A stretch of 64,000 nucleotides of DNA from Leptospira langatensis (GTDB lineage: Bacteria; Spirochaetota; Leptospiria; Leptospirales; Leptospiraceae), in contig NZ_RQER01000006.1 of the NCBI RefSeq assembly GCF_004770615.1, positions 1 to 64,000 on the forward strand, written 5' to 3'. Both the position numbers and the translations under genes were made by a program. Numbering within the stretch: the first letter of the stretch is position 1; every line of letters begins with the position of its first letter. The notes under the pieces are model-generated. The model was given only the letters and a program-made list of their open reading frames with translations, was not told the origin of the DNA and did not search any database. Positions 61,653 to 64,000 of this stretch are shown here, in pieces.

Positions 61653-62240
61653 TCAGGCAAAAGCGGCAAGCATTCCTTCGAACTGTTTTCTTCTTTCGGC
61701 CGGTAAATTTGGCAGAATGAATTTGGCCCAAAGACGGATATCTTCCTTCTCTAAAGAGGACATGATCTCTTTTTGATGAGCCTGCAACTCTTCGTCCGTA
61801 AAATATTCGTGGATCTTTGCCTGGGTCTCCATCTCTTCTTCTCTCATGTGAAGAAAATACCGTGCCTGAAAGTCAATTAGCTTTTCGTAAAATTCCTCTC
61901 CCATCCGGATCTCTTTTCCTTCACCTAGATGAGCGCTGGTCTTTATATTTGCTGCCAGGACGGAGAGCTCTTGCAGTTTCTTCTCCAATCTTATATGAGC
62001 TTCCTTATCCTTCAAAGAAGCATTCGGAAGTTTTAAATCCAAATGACGTAGACTGACTGCCTCTTCGTCCCTGGCGTGGATCTCCAAGATCCGAAATACT
62101 TCCAAACTGAGTCGAAAGAACTCGTCCACTTCGTTCCGATCCTTAAAGTCCGTATTTCCGGTTTCCTGTACCAATATAGAGAGCGCATAACGTATGGCCC
62201 TATGTGGGATATCATATACTTTCCAACGGTTCGTTTGCAT
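61653..62240 (-). CDS. Hemerythrin-like protein
   Basis: The 195-residue, all-helical protein has metal-binding histidines and glutamates in a hemerythrin-like pattern: EIHARDEEAVSLRHLDL, IRLEKKLQELSVL, and RYFLHMREEEMETQ. Such proteins bind a di-iron centre and sense or store oxygen, NO or iron. Not every canonical ligand can be placed with certainty. It lies 21 bases ahead of the HHH gene's longer frame and is followed by the methyltransferase gene upstream on the map. Confidence 0.75.
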   Translation of the reverse strand: MQTNRWKVYDIPHRAIRYALSILVQETGNTDFKDRNEVDEFFRLSLEVFRILEIHARDEEAVSLRHLDLKLPNASLKDKEAHIRLEKKLQELSVLAANIKTSAHLGEGKEIRMGEEFYEKLIDFQARYFLHMREEEMETQAKIHEYFTDEELQAHQKEIMSSLEKEDIRLWAKFILPNLPAERRKQFEGMLAAFA

Positions 62241-62315
62241 GGTTCACCTCTGCTTTTTCAGAGAAGTGTAGAGGAAAAAAGAACGGAAAAATTGTATAAA
62301 ATCGTCAGAAGGACT

Positions 62316-62831
62316 TTATTTCGAAAATCCGGGATACGGTTTCCAATTCGGGATCCATCTCGGAACATTTTCTTTATAGTGAGTGTATTCCTGTCCGAAT
62401 CTCAAAACTAATCCGGGTTCTTCCCTGTAGATGAAATAGATCGTATTCGTGAGAAAGAAAATAACTGCCAACGCAAGAAGATGCGGAGAAAGCAAAAAGA
62501 AAGTCTCTCCGAGCAAAATGAAAAGGACGCCAGTGATCATAGGATTCCTGCAATAGCGATAGGGGCCTACAACGATCAATCTTTGGGTAGGTTCCCAAGG
62601 AGCGATGGTACCTTCTCCTTGTTTGCGAAAGAGAGAAACCGTTCTGTATAAAAGAGCGATCCCGAATATGGACAGAAGAACTCCAACGACTCGGATCGGT
62701 AGATCGTTGGAGAGGTAGATCGGGTACGGGCGATATATAAAATACGGCAAGATGACTGTAACCGTAAACGGTAGGACCAAAATATCCCGGATATGCGCAA
62801 GAGTAGAAATTGTTTTTGTAGGACGTACCAT
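62316..62831 (-). CDS. Membrane methyltransferase, isoprenylcysteine/phospholipid type
   Basis: The 171-residue protein has four membrane helices and the C-terminal motif of ICMT/PEMT-like enzymes: VVGPYRYCRNPMITGVLF binds SAM and FGQEYTHYKENVPRWIPN closes the site. Members methylate prenylcysteine, phosphatidylethanolamine or other small lipids. The substrate is unknown. It begins one base after the DUF2007 gene and continues its operon. Confidence 0.85.
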   Translation of the reverse strand: MVRPTKTISTLAHIRDILVLPFTVTVILPYFIYRPYPIYLSNDLPIRVVGVLLSIFGIALLYRTVSLFRKQGEGTIAPWEPTQRLIVVGPYRYCRNPMITGVLFILLGETFFLLSPHLLALAVIFFLTNTIYFIYREEPGLVLRFGQEYTHYKENVPRWIPNWKPYPGFSK

Positions 62832-62832
62832 A

Positions 62833-63048
62833 TCAAGGATCCGTCCTTAAATTTTGAATTAAGATCTCCGCTCCCTCATAATCCTCTTCTCCCACATAAA
62901 AAGCGATCAACGTATCATTGGGAGGAAGAACCCCTCTCAATACATTTGCTTCGTCTCCTTTCTTGATATAAGCGATCTCTTCCGAAGACAATAAGGATTC
63001 CATAAGTCCTGCTTCGATCGGGTCGTTGGTTTCAAATAACTTCTTCAA
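62833..63048 (-). CDS. DUF2007 domain protein
   Basis: The 71-residue protein matches DUF2007 (putative signal-transducing protein): MKKLFETNDPIEAGLMESLL, then FYVGEEDYEGAEILIQNL. Such small proteins resemble PII-like or ACT-type ligand binders, function unproven. It is five bases downstream of the radical-SAM gene and one base upstream of the methyltransferase gene. Confidence 0.8.
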   Translation of the reverse strand: MKKLFETNDPIEAGLMESLLSSEEIAYIKKGDEANVLRGVLPPNDTLIAFYVGEEDYEGAEILIQNLRTDP

Positions 63049-63053
63049 TGGAC

Positions 63054-64000
63054 TTACTTCTCGCTATAACCTAGCACTTCCCAACACCAGCGCTTTTCTA
63101 ACTCTCTGTCTGCAAAGGTGACCGATTCCGGATCCGCATTCTCTTGCAGAATTTTCCAAGCGGCACGATTTTCATTTTTGGAAACAATCCTCGCTCCCGG
63201 AAAATCTCCGCCAAGTTCTTCCGATTTTTTGGAAGCTTCTTCCCAATCCATTTCTTGGAAAACAGGAATATATTCTCGGATCTCGGAAACCCATTCTAAC
63301 GGAAACGAAACTCCCAGAGGAAGCACGAGCACGATCCTATGCATCATATTCTCGCCTCTATGGGCTAAGGTCCTAGAAAGATAGGAGGCCGGTACTTTTT
63401 CGAATTCATCCATAATCTCCGTGATTAGTTCCGGATCGAAAGGTGTTTGCGGATATAATACGAGATCCGTGACTGCAAAAGGGTCTCTGGAAAAACGGCT
63501 TCTCAGTTTCGTGAAGAAATCTTGTTTAGAATTTTCTAATGCTTCCCCTCTCCACCAAACGGAAACATGTCTGGCACCCGCTAAATGGAATTCTTGCGAT
63601 CCGAATTGCTCCAATCGTCCCGGAGAGAAGGAGAAAACATCCAAGACTTTTGGATCGGGATCAGAGAGAAGACTACGTGGAGTTTCATCCAACCTTCTAT
63701 CCAATCGATCCTCCGATCGGAATAAAGTGGAACTCAAACTCTCTGCGGTAAAATTAGGAGTACGGATCACTCTATAAGGAGGCTTAGGAAGATAGATCAA
63801 GCCCTCCGTATCTGCGTCCTTTCTCATCGCAGTCCCAGGCAATACGGAAAGTGGAAATACCTGCACCCATTCCCCCAAACCGTGTCCGTAAAAGAATTCG
63901 ATCCCTTCCATCACGTCGTCAGGAGTATCTCCAGGCAATCCGATGATCAGGTCCAGAAGAAGTTCGATCCCTCTGTCGGCCAGCATTCTCGCGGCCTCGG
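63054..64000 (-). CDS. Radical SAM protein, C-terminal part, cut by the window end
   Basis: The frame is open to the last base, so the N-terminus is missing; an internal ATG at 63986 is probably not the start. The visible part begins at LADRGIELLLDLIIGLPGDTPDDV, the late part of a radical-SAM barrel, where GLPGDT is typical of B12-binding/radical-SAM enzymes. Beyond it is a 250-residue domain of unknown fold. The CxxxCxxC cluster motif would lie outside the window. The reaction cannot be told. Confidence 0.75.
   Translation of the reverse strand, partial: EAARMLADRGIELLLDLIIGLPGDTPDDVMEGIEFFYGHGLGEWVQVFPLSVLPGTAMRKDADTEGLIYLPKPPYRVIRTPNFTAESLSSTLFRSEDRLDRRLDETPRSLLSDPDPKVLDVFSFSPGRLEQFGSQEFHLAGARHVSVWWRGEALENSKQDFFTKLRSRFSRDPFAVTDLVLYPQTPFDPELITEIMDEFEKVPASYLSRTLAHRGENMMHRIVLVLPLGVSFPLEWVSEIREYIPVFQEMDWEEASKKSEELGGDFPGARIVSKNENRAAWKILQENADPESVTFADRELEKRWCWEVLGYSEK

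Noticed and set aside
1..64000. CRISPR arrays, prophage or insertion sequences
   Set aside because: No regularly spaced repeats with unique spacers, no transposase or integrase motif and no phage structural gene were seen; the single HNH gene sits in a metabolic operon.

Overview
The window reads as chromosomal DNA of a spirochaete, most likely Leptospira. The grounds are the density of sensory proteins (7TM-DISM receptors, PAS kinases, SpoIIE phosphatases, STAS proteins), a flagellar cap gene (fliD) and a MotA-type stator gene, many secreted or lipoprotein genes of unknown function, frequent TTG/GTG starts behind good Shine-Dalgarno sites, and very compact operons. By eye the GC content is in the mid-40s, richer than L. 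interrogans, but I cannot name a species. I saw no rRNA, tRNA, CRISPR array, transposase, prophage or plasmid gene; the window looks like core or lineage-specific chromosome rather than an island.

Layout. 1-8405: a YdeI-like gene, then a long minus-strand cluster read right to left: a family 2 glycosyltransferase, a small Cys-rich protein, an RnfC-like Fe-S protein, an RnfD-like membrane protein, a PtsN-like EIIA protein, an OppB/OppC-like permease pair without ATPase or binding protein, and a PEGA-repeat secreted protein. 8406-14505: a lone MotA-type gene, a lipoprotein, a GT-C glycosyltransferase, a K+/H+ antiporter and a DUF1292 protein, with two structured gene-free stretches (8406-8785 and 10452-10938). 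14676-22733: a 7TM-DISM hybrid histidine kinase, a DnaJ-manA-HNH operon, a STAS protein, ribF and several secreted or Cys-rich unknowns. 22957-29435: two tandem RsbU-type phosphatases convergent with fliD and its unknown partner. 29544-38042: a 7TM-DISM adenylate cyclase, an acyl-CoA dehydrogenase, a kinase-regulator pair and a rhomboid-like membrane protein with a Cys/His-rich tail. 38187-43768: two small secreted proteins (one resembling the DUF3347 metal-binding module), ppk1, a GlcD-type oxidase and a DUF374 acyltransferase. 44571-46405: a NarL-type two-component pair with palindromes on both sides. 47509-53142: two soluble PAS histidine kinases in an operon with AmgK-like and MurU-like cell-wall recycling enzymes. 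53227-54385: an ECF sigma gene with a ClpP gene. 54397-64000: pgi, galK, a STAS protein, a uracil-DNA glycosylase, an AraC regulator, a hemerythrin-like protein, small enzymes, and a radical-SAM protein cut by the window end.

How the genes work together. Signal transduction dominates: two receptors with the same 7TM-DISM input feed different outputs (phosphorelay and cAMP), and STAS plus SpoIIE phosphatases suggest RsbU/RsbV-type partner switching, part of it next to flagellar genes. Sugar and envelope metabolism (ManA, Pgi, GalK, AmgK/MurU, glycosyltransferases) is scattered between the signalling operons. The leads most worth following are the reduced RnfC/RnfD pair, the kinase-AmgK-MurU operon, the ECF sigma-ClpP pair, and the palindromes around the NarL-type operon.
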